A DNA stretch of 64,000 nt from Flavobacterium rivuli WB 3.3-2 = DSM 21788 (lineage in GTDB: Bacteria; Bacteroidota; Bacteroidia; Flavobacteriales; Flavobacteriaceae): assembly GCF_000378485.1 (NCBI RefSeq), contig NZ_KB899966.1, forward strand, positions 372,001 to 436,000, in the 5' to 3' direction. Made by a program: the position numbers and the translations under genes. The notes below the pieces were generated by a model, which saw only the letters and a list, made by a program, of their open reading frames with translations, had not been told where the DNA came from and made no database searches. Of the stretch, positions 8,887 through 18,068 are shown piece by piece. Each line of letters begins with the position of its first letter. Position 1 is the first letter of the stretch.

Positions 8887-8910
8887 ATAAATGAATGTTC
8901 GCTTATTTAT
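8887..8910. promoter_or_regulatory. Candidate TetR operator (imperfect palindrome)
   Basis: A 24-base imperfect inverted repeat in the divergent region between tetR and the aldolase gene: outer arms ATAAAT...ATTTAT are perfect, and 8 of 12 positions pair overall. Its position 28 bp upstream of the tetR start fits autoregulation. This is inference from symmetry and place only. Confidence 0.3.
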
Positions 8911-9041
8911 GGTAATATTTATTTTGCAGATATATTTTCTTGTGAAATATTGTTAAATACAACCCGCTATTTAACAATGATTTAATTATGTTGCTGCCTA
9001 AATTTTCTTACTTTTATAAAACACAATAATCATATAAATTT

Positions 9042-10100
9042 ATGAATTTCACCGATATACAACAGCTTTTAGGTAACGAAGCTGAAAGCCTCCTTGGCTT
9101 TAATTCTCCCAAAGTTTCTAAAGACCTTTTACACTTCCCCTCACCCACTTTTGTAGATGATATTTTTGGTCAGAGCAACCGCAACCCACAGGTTTTAAAA
9201 AGTTTAGCTTCATTATATAACCACGGCAGGCTGGGTGGTACAGGTTACCTTTCTATATTACCTGTAGATCAGGATATAGAACATACTGCAGGAAGCTCTT
9301 TTGCTCCTAACCCGCTTTATTTTGATCCTGAAAACATTATCAAACTCGCTATAGAAGGTGGTTGCAATGGTGTAGCATCAAGTTTTGGCAACCTGGCAAT
9401 AATGTCGAGGAAATATGCACACAAAATACCGTTTATAGTTAAGATAAACCATAACGAGCTTCTTACCTACCCTACCAAGTACGACCAAATAATGTTTGGC
9501 AGTGTAGATGACGCCTGGAACCTGGGCGCTACTGCCGTGGGTGCAACCATATATTTTGGATCTGAAAACTCCGACCGACAGATCATCGAGGTATCTAAAG
9601 CTTTTGAGCGCGCTCATCAGTTGGGTATGGCATGCATATTATGGTGCTACACCCGCAATAACGATTTTACTAAAGATGGTGTTAACTATGAGGTTGCGGC
9701 AGATATTACCGGGCAGGCAAACCGTTTAGGCGTTACTATTCAGGCAGATATCATAAAACAAAAACTTCCGCAAAATAACGGTGGTTTCAATACTATAAAA
9801 TTCTCTAAAACCGACCCCAAAGTATATAGCGAGTTGTCGTCTGACCACCCTATAGACCTAACGCGTTATCAATTGCTTAACTGCTATGCAGGTCGCGCAG
9901 GTCTTATTAATAGCGGAGGAGAATCTAAGGGAGCTAGCGATGTTGCCGAATCTATAAAAACCGCGGTTATTAATAAACGCGCCGGAGGTACAGGGCTTAT
10001 CATGGGCAGGAAAGCATTTCAGCGCCCGTTTGATGAAGGAGCACAATTAATAAGAGATGTGCAGGACGTGTATCTTTCTAAAGATGTTACAATTGCATAA
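9042..10100 (+). CDS. fbaB: Class I fructose-bisphosphate aldolase (DhnA/FbaB type)
   Basis: Cleaves fructose 1,6-bisphosphate to dihydroxyacetone phosphate and glyceraldehyde 3-phosphate through a Schiff base, without metal. The 352-residue protein is a TIM barrel of the archaeal/FbaB type: [12 protein letters not shown] (74-85), [34 protein letters not shown], and the lysine strand [12 protein letters not shown], which supplies the likely Schiff-base Lys. The C-terminal phosphate-binding segments are [12 protein letters not shown] and [15 protein letters not shown]. It is transcribed alone, divergently from tetR, and followed by a hairpin terminator. The class II enzyme is not in this window, while pfkA, gap and mgsA are at 55.9-59.3 kb. 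Confidence 0.93.
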   Translation: MNFTDIQQLLGNEAESLLGFNSPKVSKDLLHFPSPTFVDDIFGQSNRNPQVLKSLASLYNHGRLGGTGYLSILPVDQDIEHTAGSSFAPNPLYFDPENIIKLAIEGGCNGVASSFGNLAIMSRKYAHKIPFIVKINHNELLTYPTKYDQIMFGSVDDAWNLGATAVGATIYFGSENSDRQIIEVSKAFERAHQLGMACILWCYTRNNDFTKDGVNYEVAADITGQANRLGVTIQADIIKQKLPQNNGGFNTIKFSKTDPKVYSELSSDHPIDLTRYQLLNCYAGRAGLINSGGESKGASDVAESIKTAVINKRAGGTGLIMGRKAFQRPFDEGAQLIRDVQDVYLSKDVTIA

Positions 10101-10130
10101 TCATATATACAGCATTAAAAAGTATTATCC

Positions 10131-10157
10131 ATTATGCCTGCTTAATGCGGGCATAAT
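10131..10157 (+). terminator. Rho-independent terminator after aldolase gene
   Basis: Arms ATTATGCC (10131-10138) and GGCATAAT (10150-10157) pair perfectly, extended inward by a T-G wobble and two G-C pairs, and a run of T follows (10157-10161). It lies 31 bp after the aldolase stop. Confidence 0.7.
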
Positions 10158-10306
10158 TTTTAACGCTATATTGTATGTAAATTTTTACATATAATACACA
10201 TTTTCAGCTTTTATTCACTAATTTTAAAGTTATACACAAAAAAATTAATGGCACGTATTTCACACACATGCATGCCACAGTTTAAAACAAATAACTACTT
10301 ACAACT

Positions 10307-13084
10307 ATGCAGAACGACATTTATCAAATTAAAAAACTACTCAATACAAAAACGGGCTCTTATACGTATTACAGCCTGCCTGAACTTGAAAAACAAGGGC
10401 ACGAAATTGGCAAAATGCCTTTCTCTATTCGTATTCTATTAGAAAACGTATTAAGAAATTATGACGACTTTGCCATTACAAAAGAAAACGTAGAAACACT
10501 GCTCAACTGGAAACCGGAAGCATCTGATAAAGATATTCCCTTTAAGCCTGCCCGTGTATTAATGCAGGATTTTACCGGCGTGCCTGCCGTGGTAGACATA
10601 GCATCACTTAGGGCAGAGATTGCCCGTAAGGGTAAAAACCCAGACGAAATTAATCCGCTTATACCTGTAGACCTTGTTATAGATCACTCCGTTCAGGTAG
10701 ATTATTTTGGTACCGAATATTCGTATGGCCGTAATATGGACGAAGAATACACCCGAAACAAAGAGCGTTACCAGTTTTTAAAGTGGGCACAAAAATCGTT
10801 CAGTAACTTTAGTGTGGTACCTCCCGGAATGGGCATTTGCCATCAGGTAAACCTTGAATATTTATCTAAAGGGGTTATACAGCGCAATGGCGAGGTGTTC
10901 CCGGATACTTTAGTGGGAACAGACAGCCACACGCCTATGGTTAACGGTATTGGTGTTATTGCCTGGGGCGTGGGCGGTATTGAGGCTGAGGCTGCAATTT
11001 TAGGCCAGCCAATTTATTTTATCATGCCTGAGGTTATTGGCCTGCGCTTAACCGGAGAGCTGCCTTTAGGCTCTACCGCTACAGATATGGTGCTTACCAT
11101 TGCCGAACTGCTGAGGAAATATGGCGTTGTGGGTAAATTTGTAGAGGTTTTTGGCGATGGATTGGACCATCTTTCGGTACCGGACAGGGCAACGATAGGT
11201 AACATGTCGCCCGAATTTGGCTGTACGGTAACCTACTTCCCTATTGATGATAAAACGCTGGAATATATGCGTTTAAGCAACCGTAGCGAAGAGCAGGTAC
11301 AACTGGTTGAAGATTACTGTAAAGCCAACCTGTTGTGGCGCACCGGCAATGAAGAAATTACCTATACCGATATTCTTGAATTAGACCTTGGTACAGTAGA
11401 ACCTACAGTGGCAGGGCCAAAAAGGCCGCAGGATAAAATATTGCTAAAAGATTTTAAACCTAAATTTATAGATGTACTTCACCAGTCGTTTGGGCGTAAA
11501 TATCTTAAGCCACAAGAACAGTTAACCCGCTGGTATGCCGAAGGCGGCAGCGCGTTGCCTATTGTTGTAACCGAACCTGAAATAAAACAGGATATTAAAA
11601 TTGAAGAAAAGATAGAGGACGGTATGAAAATGGTTGCAGTTACCATGGGCCAGGAACAGTTTATGCTGTCAGACGGTGCCGTGGTGGTAGCTGCTATTAC
11701 ATCATGTACCAACACGTCTAACCCTTATGTTATGATAGGTGCCGGGCTTGTTGCCAAGAAAGCACGCCAGTTAGGAATTAATGTTAAGCCATGGGTAAAA
11801 ACATCCTTAGCGCCAGGCTCTAAAGTAGTGACCGATTACCTTATCAAAGCCGATTTACTGGACGACCTCGAAGCACTTAAATTTCACGTAGTGGGTTACG
11901 GCTGTACTTCCTGTATAGGCAATTCCGGCCCGCTGCCTGCACACATTGCAAAGGCTATAGACGATCATGACCTTGTTATGGCATCAGTACTATCAGGTAA
12001 TCGAAATTTTGAAGCAAGGATACACCCGCAAATAAAAATGAACTTTTTAATGTCGCCCATGCTTGTTGTTGCGTATGCCCTTGCCGGCCGGGTAGATGTA
12101 GACCTTGTTAATGAACCTATAAGCTACGACCCTAACCAGCAGCCGGTTTTCCTTAAAGATATCTGGCCAAGTAACGACGAAATTAATGCCGTTATGAGCG
12201 AAGTGCTTTCGCCAACACAGTTTGCCACAAGCTACGGGACAATTTTTGATGGTAACGAAACATGGCAAAACCTTGAGATACCTGATGAGAAAATTTATGT
12301 TTGGGATGATAACTCTACCTACATTAAAGAATCGCCGTTCTTTAATAACCTGCCCGATGAACCGGGAGAATTACAGGATATTAAAGATGCCAATGTGCTG
12401 CTTTCTCTTGGCGACAGCATAACGACCGACCACATATCTCCTGCAGGGGCTTATAACGAAACATCTGCAGCAGGTAAATACCTTATAAGCCGCGGTGTGG
12501 AAAAAGCCGATTTTAACTCATACGGTTCACGCCGTGGACACGACGAAGTTATGATAAGGGGAACTTTTGCCAATGTGCGCATTAAAAATAAACTGGCAAG
12601 CCGCGAAGGTGGGTACACTAAATTTTTGCCTACCGGCGAAGACATGAGTGTTTATGATGCATCTGTTAAATACAAAGAGGCACACATACCACTTATGGTA
12701 CTTGCAGGTAAAGAATACGGTAGCGGGTCATCGCGAGACTGGGCTGCAAAAGGTACTTTCCTCTTAGGAGTTAAGGCAGTACTCGCCGAAAGTTATGAGC
12801 GTATACACAGGAGCAACCTTGTGGGTATGGGTGTGTTGCCATTGCAGTACAAAACCGGAGACAATGCCGAAAGCCTTGGCCTTACCGGCGAAGAAACCTT
12901 TAGCATTACCGGGATTGCCAACGATATTAAACCATTAAAAGTAGTTGAAGTTACTGCTGTAAAAAAAGATGGCCAGGCTATTGTGTTTAGCGCTATTGCA
13001 AGACTGGACTCTAAAATTGAAATAGAATACTACAGGAATGGTGGTATTTTACAATATGTATTAAGGCAGTTCTTAAAAGCATAA
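10307..13084 (+). CDS. acnA: Aconitate hydratase (AcnA/IRP type)
   Basis: Converts citrate to isocitrate in the TCA cycle with a [4Fe-4S] cluster. The 925-residue protein has the AcnA order of domains: VGTDSHTPMVNGIGVIAWGVGGIEAEA (from 203), the first cluster Cys467 in ITSCTNTSNP, Cys533 and Cys536 in GYGCTSCIGNSGPL, then the swivel domain with GDSITTDHISPAG and KEYGSGSSRDWAAKG near the C-terminus. Length fits the bacterial AcnA/IRP1 group (about 890-930) rather than the 755-residue mitochondrial-type aconitase found in some Bacteroidota. Start is ATG with an AT-rich leader. It is monocistronic, convergent with the MFS gene at 13112, from which it is separated by only 27 bp. Confidence 0.97.
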   Translation: MQNDIYQIKKLLNTKTGSYTYYSLPELEKQGHEIGKMPFSIRILLENVLRNYDDFAITKENVETLLNWKPEASDKDIPFKPARVLMQDFTGVPAVVDIASLRAEIARKGKNPDEINPLIPVDLVIDHSVQVDYFGTEYSYGRNMDEEYTRNKERYQFLKWAQKSFSNFSVVPPGMGICHQVNLEYLSKGVIQRNGEVFPDTLVGTDSHTPMVNGIGVIAWGVGGIEAEAAILGQPIYFIMPEVIGLRLTGELPLGSTATDMVLTIAELLRKYGVVGKFVEVFGDGLDHLSVPDRATIGNMSPEFGCTVTYFPIDDKTLEYMRLSNRSEEQVQLVEDYCKANLLWRTGNEEITYTDILELDLGTVEPTVAGPKRPQDKILLKDFKPKFIDVLHQSFGRKYLKPQEQLTRWYAEGGSALPIVVTEPEIKQDIKIEEKIEDGMKMVAVTMGQEQFMLSDGAVVVAAITSCTNTSNPYVMIGAGLVAKKARQLGINVKPWVKTSLAPGSKVVTDYLIKADLLDDLEALKFHVVGYGCTSCIGNSGPLPAHIAKAIDDHDLVMASVLSGNRNFEARIHPQIKMNFLMSPMLVVAYALAGRVDVDLVNEPISYDPNQQPVFLKDIWPSNDEINAVMSEVLSPTQFATSYGTIFDGNETWQNLEIPDEKIYVWDDNSTYIKESPFFNNLPDEPGELQDIKDANVLLSLGDSITTDHISPAGAYNETSAAGKYLISRGVEKADFNSYGSRRGHDEVMIRGTFANVRIKNKLASREGGYTKFLPTGEDMSVYDASVKYKEAHIPLMVLAGKEYGSGSSRDWAAKGTFLLGVKAVLAESYERIHRSNLVGMGVLPLQYKTGDNAESLGLTGEETFSITGIANDIKPLKVVEVTAVKKDGQAIVFSAIARLDSKIEIEYYRNGGILQYVLRQFLKA

Positions 13085-13111
13085 TGATATAAAGTAATTA
13101 ATGACAGGTAT

Positions 13112-14365
13112 TTATTGCATTGCTTTTTCCTTTTGTATCAACGGGACAGAAAGCAATGCAATGCCTGCCATAAAAGCAGCGGTAACAAAAAAGATGTTAC
13201 CGTGAAGCACGTTAAATAAAAATGCACCGCTAACCAACCCAATAATACTGGCAAGGCTTCCGGCTGCACTGGCTACTCCCTGTATAGCTCCCTGGGTATC
13301 TTCATTGCCGGTATTAGAGAGCAATGCCACAAACGATGGCCACATAAGCCCGTTACCCAAAGCAAAGAACAATGCCCCAATATACATTACCACAATATTA
13401 TTAAAGGTAAGGCAGACAAAGCATATTGCCAATAAAAAGCCGCCTGTAATAACAAGTACGGCACCCGAAAAATGCTTGCTGAGATAGGTAAGCAATGGTC
13501 CCTGAACAACCACGAGTGCTCCACTTAGAAATGAGAAAAACACCCCAAGCTGTAGTACCGACCACTTTAATTCGTCGGCTGCATAAACAGGAAATGCTAT
13601 ATAAAAAAAATTAAAGGCAAGGTATATCAGGAAATAGAGCAACAGGAAATAAGGTACTCCATCTATCTTAAAAACTTTAAATACATCCTTTTTTGTGGGT
13701 TGATTAATTGTTACTTTATCGGTATCAGCAGATTTAAACCTGCTTTCATGGATGTAAAAATACACTACAAAGACAGCGACAAAAGATATTAGGGCTGTAG
13801 CAATAACAGGCAATAGGTTACCCAATACCGTGGCTCCCAGCAACCCTGCCATTAATGGGCCAAAAATAAGCCCCATATTTGAAGCAGCAGATATTTTACC
13901 AAAGTTTTGCTTCCGGTCTTTTTTCTCAAATATATCGGCAAGATAGGCATTGGCTACAGAAATGCTTCCACCGGTTAAACCATCAATAGCCCGTGCTAAA
14001 AAGATTAGCATAAGTGGTAAAGTTATTACCAGATCGTTATGCTTAGCGGCATTAGCTACTGTACCGGACGGTGCAATTAGCAAACCCACAATAAATATCA
14101 TCCACCCTATAAACGTGCCTATTTCGCTAATTAATAATATCTTTTTGCGGCCAGAACTGTCTGACCAGTTGCCTAAAAGCGGTGCACCAACAAGCTGAAA
14201 TACAGAATATGTCGCCCCAAGTAAACCGTAGGTTAAGGCGTTACCACCCATTTTTAAGACAATTACCACAAGGAATGGTAATACAACACTCATTCCTAAC
14301 GTATCTATAAATGTAACCAAAAGTATAGGGAACAATTTAGGTTTTGCAGGAGTTTGTGTGGTCAT
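13112..14365 (-). CDS. MFS transporter, TetA-like exporter group
   Basis: Major facilitator of 417 residues with twelve predicted helices. It resembles the TetA/DHA1 group: FIDTLGMSVVLPFLVVIV in helix 1, and the motif GAPLLGNWSDSSGRKKILL after helix 2, a full G-x-x-x-D-x-x-G-R-K/R signature. A second conserved segment is ARAIDGLTGGSISVANAYLADI in helix 4/5, typical of drug/H+ antiporters. No regulator is adjacent and the substrate is unknown; TetA-like proteins in Bacteroidota are often housekeeping exporters rather than tetracycline resistance. It is followed convergently by acnA and preceded by the terminator of the sugar locus. Confidence 0.85.
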   Translation of the reverse strand: MTTQTPAKPKLFPILLVTFIDTLGMSVVLPFLVVIVLKMGGNALTYGLLGATYSVFQLVGAPLLGNWSDSSGRKKILLISEIGTFIGWMIFIVGLLIAPSGTVANAAKHNDLVITLPLMLIFLARAIDGLTGGSISVANAYLADIFEKKDRKQNFGKISAASNMGLIFGPLMAGLLGATVLGNLLPVIATALISFVAVFVVYFYIHESRFKSADTDKVTINQPTKKDVFKVFKIDGVPYFLLLYFLIYLAFNFFYIAFPVYAADELKWSVLQLGVFFSFLSGALVVVQGPLLTYLSKHFSGAVLVITGGFLLAICFVCLTFNNIVVMYIGALFFALGNGLMWPSFVALLSNTGNEDTQGAIQGVASAAGSLASIIGLVSGAFLFNVLHGNIFFVTAAFMAGIALLSVPLIQKEKAMQ

Positions 14366-14454
14366 GGTTTTTATATTTCAAAATTAAGGCAGATTGAAAT
14401 CATTACTTAAAGTTACTGATAGTAAAGATACTAAATTACGTTCTATAAAGTAAT

Positions 14455-14482
14455 AAACCCACAGGCTTACGTCTGTGGGTTT
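14455..14482 (-). terminator. Terminator of the sugar-utilisation locus
   Basis: A perfect 10-bp stem AAACCCACAG / CTGTGGGTTT with an 8-base loop, 40 bp downstream of the epimerase stop on the minus strand. The flanking minus-strand bases are T/A-rich. Confidence 0.65.
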
Positions 14483-14521
14483 AAATATCTATATCAATTA
14501 CATATATAACTACGGTTAACT

Positions 14522-15367
14522 CTATAGGTTGGCTAACTTATCCTTAATAAACCTTAAACTACCCACAGCAAGAGCCTCAGTATTGTAAGGAGATTTTTGC
14601 CATAGCGAAACCGCCTGCTGCATCCCGGCAACAGACGATGAAAAATTTTCAAGTACCAAATTTCCATTAAAGTCAATTTCCTTTAGTGCACCAAAAAATT
14701 CATCCCAATTAATTGTACCTTCGCCGGGCATACCACGGTTGCTCTCGGTAATATGCACATGCTTAAGTAATTTATCCGACTGTATTACCGGATCGTGAAA
14801 ATTATTCTCTTCAATGTTCATGTGAAAAGTATCCAGGTGAACCGCAAGGTTAGACGCTCCTGTTTTTTCTATCAGCTCTATAACATTAGCAGCAGTATTA
14901 CAAACGTAGCTTTCGTAACGATTTATTGGCTCTATGCCTATGGTAATGCCGCTTTTTTGGGCATAATATGCGGCTTCACCCCAAACATTAATAATAATAT
15001 CTTTCTCTGCCTTAGTAAGTGGGTTTCCTGTAAACACACCAATGCCACCATGCAGTACACCACCTAAAAAGTCGGCATCAAGCACTGCGGTTTTATCAAG
15101 GGCCTTTTTTATAAGGGCCAGGGCATCTTTAGGATAAAAAGAAATATGTGCTTCTTTGGGCAGGTTAACCGAGCAAACCACACCCAGATTATTTTCTTTT
15201 AATTGTTTTTTTACAGTTGGAGCATCAAAGTCCATGTTGTTTGGCAGCAATATTTCGATGATGTCAAAACCTGCCTGTGCTGTTTTTTGTATGGCATAAT
15301 GGCCTGCTTCGGCATTCCATAATGGCGTTATCCATGATAGCAGTGATGCCCCTATTTTAATATTCAT
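14522..15367 (-). CDS. Ketose 3-epimerase (D-tagatose/D-psicose 3-epimerase family)
   Basis: TIM-barrel sugar isomerase/epimerase of 281 residues. The four metal ligands of the D-tagatose/D-psicose 3-epimerase group are in place: Glu146 in GIEPINRYE, Asp179 in HLDTFHMNIEE, His205 in HVHITESNR, Glu240 in LVLENF. The E-P-x-N-R-Y-E and DTFHMNIEE segments are specific to this group, not to hydroxypyruvate isomerase or AP endonuclease IV, which share the fold. It should interconvert C3 epimers of free ketohexoses, for example psicose and fructose or tagatose and sorbose. It is the last gene of the locus of kinase, symporter and porin, 24 bp after the porin stop, so it likely turns an imported sugar into the kinase substrate. 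Exact substrate is inferred. Confidence 0.85.
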   Translation of the reverse strand: MNIKIGASLLSWITPLWNAEAGHYAIQKTAQAGFDIIEILLPNNMDFDAPTVKKQLKENNLGVVCSVNLPKEAHISFYPKDALALIKKALDKTAVLDADFLGGVLHGGIGVFTGNPLTKAEKDIIINVWGEAAYYAQKSGITIGIEPINRYESYVCNTAANVIELIEKTGASNLAVHLDTFHMNIEENNFHDPVIQSDKLLKHVHITESNRGMPGEGTINWDEFFGALKEIDFNGNLVLENFSSSVAGMQQAVSLWQKSPYNTEALAVGSLRFIKDKLANL

Positions 15368-15391
15368 TGTAATTGTTTTATTGTAATTAGT

Positions 15392-16798
15392 TTAAAACAC
15401 CCACCATTCTGACCGTACCCCAAAATACGTACCCAGCCTTCTGTGTCCCGCCTGCTCTAAAAACGGCGAGTACATGGCACTCTTTGCATAGTCGTTGTAC
15501 CGGGCTACTTCAGCAATAAGGCGAATATGTGGCCGTGCCCATGGGCTGCGTTCGGCAGTAGGTACAATAGTTGGCGCCAATGCAAATTTTGCCATTGTGG
15601 CCTGTGGGTTGTAACCGTCTTTACGGGTAGTATAATGCAGTTCTGTCACCATGTGGAACCAATCGGTAACGTAGTAAATGAGCCGTGTGCCGAGGGCAAG
15701 GTCAGTCTTATCGTTAAAAATTTCACGCCCATAAAAATTCATGGCTTTGCCTTTGGTGTCGGCACCTCCCCTGCTTTTGGTATACACTGCGTATGGGTTA
15801 AGGCTAACCCTGTCAGACAGGTTAAGCATTAAATGCTCAACTGCCGTAAAAGAAAAGGCTCCCTTGTATTTACCATTACCATCGGGTGCGCCAAAAGTGC
15901 GCCAGGTTTGTGTACTGCCGCTGTCTCCCCCATTTGCTATGCCTGTACCATACCGCACAGATATCTGGTTAAAAGAACCGGGCTTTTTTGTAGTGAGTTG
16001 CGAACTTAATTTAATACCGCCTACAAAGCCATAATCTGACGGATAATTAGGGTCGGCATTTTTTGTAACGGCAGAAACGTAGTGATATTCTGCCAGTAGC
16101 TTTATAAGATGTTTTTTATTGATGTTAAAGCTATGCTCTGCCACCATAACCTCCCTTTGCCTGTAAGCTAAAACCTTACTACCCGATATAATGTTAGCAT
16201 ACGAATATGGTGTAACATTAGACGAAGTAGTATCTATAGCCGCGGGAAAAAACATAGAGAAAGAAGTCTTTTTATACTTTACACCAAAGCCCTGCGAGGA
16301 GTGGTCATCAAAATAAAAATAATCGGCAATATGTATGTCGTCATAACGCATGTAGCGGGCCCCTGCCCAAACACTCCAGGGGCTCCCTACGATATTGCGC
16401 GCTTCTACAAAGGCTTCGGGCAGGCTTACTATCATACCGTTTATTGACCCTGAATGTACATTACCCAAAAATGTACCATTTGAGGAATAAAAGGCCAGCC
16501 TCACCTGAAAATCTATTGCAGTGCTATCCTTATTTGCATTTACCGGAGTGAAATGAAAGGCAGGAAGCAGGTCTACATAATCGCCCTGATCCATCCTGCC
16601 GCCCAGTGATCCCTGACCCAACAGGTTAAGTTGGCGGCCTGTATGCCCTTCTATATCCGGAGAGTACCCAAACCCTATCCGGCCGGTAGTGCCAAAGGAA
16701 AAATTTTTATTTGTTATTACTATTTGGCTGTTAACGGCATTACTGCCCAGCAATACAGCAATAAATATAATTAACCTGTAAAAAGAACCAGGTATCAT
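15392..16798 (-). CDS. Outer-membrane sugar porin, maltoporin (LamB) family
   Basis: Predicted 18-strand type outer-membrane channel for sugar diffusion, 468 residues. A signal peptide ends near VNSQI. The LamB hallmarks are recognisable: GRIGFGYSPD at the start of the barrel, the glycine-rich LLGQGSLGGRMDQGDYVDL segment, PEAFVEARNIVG, SVWAGARYMRYDDIHIADYFYFDD (the LamB W-A-G-R-y-y-r-D-v-h-i-D-y-y signature, about 127-150), then alternating aromatic strands and a terminal aromatic end EWWVF. Its ATG overlaps the stop of the symporter gene (ATGA at 16795-16798). A LamB-type porin plus an MFS symporter, instead of a SusCD pair, points to a small sugar or disaccharide. Confidence 0.8.
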   Translation of the reverse strand: MIPGSFYRLIIFIAVLLGSNAVNSQIVITNKNFSFGTTGRIGFGYSPDIEGHTGRQLNLLGQGSLGGRMDQGDYVDLLPAFHFTPVNANKDSTAIDFQVRLAFYSSNGTFLGNVHSGSINGMIVSLPEAFVEARNIVGSPWSVWAGARYMRYDDIHIADYFYFDDHSSQGFGVKYKKTSFSMFFPAAIDTTSSNVTPYSYANIISGSKVLAYRQREVMVAEHSFNINKKHLIKLLAEYHYVSAVTKNADPNYPSDYGFVGGIKLSSQLTTKKPGSFNQISVRYGTGIANGGDSGSTQTWRTFGAPDGNGKYKGAFSFTAVEHLMLNLSDRVSLNPYAVYTKSRGGADTKGKAMNFYGREIFNDKTDLALGTRLIYYVTDWFHMVTELHYTTRKDGYNPQATMAKFALAPTIVPTAERSPWARPHIRLIAEVARYNDYAKSAMYSPFLEQAGHRRLGTYFGVRSEWWVF

Positions 16799-18057
16799 AT
16801 CGTGCTTTTATTTATAGCAACACGGTTTACACCAAGCGTTTTAGGCTTATAATATTTAACAGCAAAAAGTAGTATTACTACATAGCATACTATAGGCAAC
16901 AGGTAAGCATAAGCAATATTAGTATTGGCTACCAGGCCCATTATTGGTGGAAAAACCGCCCCGCCAAACATAGCCATTACTAAAAATGACGATGCCTGCT
17001 CTGTTTTGTTGCCCAGCTTTTTTAAGCCTAAACTAAATATTGTAGGGTACATTACACTTAAAAAGAAATTGAGCATAACCAAAGCGCCAAAAGATACCCA
17101 CCCAAAGCTTTGCGAAATTACAAGGCACAGCACCATATTACAAACGCAGTATATGGCAAGTAATTTATTAGGCGCTATGTAGCGCATTAAGAACGTGCCT
17201 ATAAAACGGCCAACCATCATCATGGCCATACTAAGCGAAAAGTAATAGGCTACCTGGTTATCTGCCAGGCCTGTTTTTTCTACACCATAATTTATAAAGT
17301 ATGCCCATGTACCGCCCTGTGCACCAATGTTGAAGAACTGTGCCAGTACTGCCCACATAAAATGACGCTGGCGGTATAATGGTGCGTTTGCAACTACATC
17401 AGTATTTACAGCATCAGCATCATTATGAGATGTTTCAGCATGTGGGTCTTTAAGGGCAGGGACTTTTACAAACCAAAAGGCAATGGCAATGGCAAGTATT
17501 ACCCCGCCGATGATCATGTACAGATTTTTAACCGACTCTAACCCTGCTGCACCCTCTGTATTTAAAATAAAGAAACCTCCTAATAACGGCCCTATTATAG
17601 CTCCTAACCCGTTAAATGATTGTGCGAAATTTATGCGCTGGTCACTTGTACGTTCATCTCCTAACGATGCTATAAATGGATGAGCAACAGTCTCTAACGT
17701 TGCAAGGCCGGATGCCAATATAAACAATGCCGCCCTGAAATAAGTAAATGATTCGTTTTGCGCTGCCGGAACAAATAAGAATGCCCCCAGAGCATATAAA
17801 ATAAGGCCTAATAAAACGCCTTTTTTATAGCCGTAACGTTTCATGAACAAACCTGCCGGAATGCCCATTACTGCATAAGCGCCAAAAATGGAAAGCTGCA
17901 CAAGCCCTGATTCTGATTTGCTGATGTGCAGTACATTCTGGAAATGCTTGTTAAGCACATCGCCCATAGTTATGGCAATGGCCCAGCAAAGAAACAGTGA
18001 AGTGACAAATACAAAAGTAACAAGGTACTTTTTTTCGGTAAATTTTGCCTGAGACAT
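16795..18057 (-). CDS. Sugar:H+ symporter, FucP/GluP-type MFS
   Basis: Inner-membrane sugar importer of 420 residues with twelve helices, of the fucose/glucose/galactose permease group. Typical segments are FLCWAIAITMGDVLNKHFQ in helix 1 (this group has W-G-x-x-x-x-x-N-D/x-I; here A-I-A-I-T-M-G-D-V-L-N), PAGLFMKRYGYKKGVLLGL after helix 2, the conserved ATLETVAHPFIASLGDE in helix 4, and NFAQSFNGLGAIIGPLLGG in helix 5. It lies between the kinase gene (11 bp away) and the porin (4-bp overlap), so uptake, epimerisation and phosphorylation are encoded together. The substrate is not certain. Confidence 0.88.
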   Translation of the reverse strand: MSQAKFTEKKYLVTFVFVTSLFLCWAIAITMGDVLNKHFQNVLHISKSESGLVQLSIFGAYAVMGIPAGLFMKRYGYKKGVLLGLILYALGAFLFVPAAQNESFTYFRAALFILASGLATLETVAHPFIASLGDERTSDQRINFAQSFNGLGAIIGPLLGGFFILNTEGAAGLESVKNLYMIIGGVILAIAIAFWFVKVPALKDPHAETSHNDADAVNTDVVANAPLYRQRHFMWAVLAQFFNIGAQGGTWAYFINYGVEKTGLADNQVAYYFSLSMAMMMVGRFIGTFLMRYIAPNKLLAIYCVCNMVLCLVISQSFGWVSFGALVMLNFFLSVMYPTIFSLGLKKLGNKTEQASSFLVMAMFGGAVFPPIMGLVANTNIAYAYLLPIVCYVVILLFAVKYYKPKTLGVNRVAINKSTI

Positions 18058-18068
18058 ACTACTGATTA

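Noticed and set aside
13112..14365. Tetracycline resistance gene.
   Set aside because: Only general DHA1/TetA similarity, without a tetR neighbour or mobile element.
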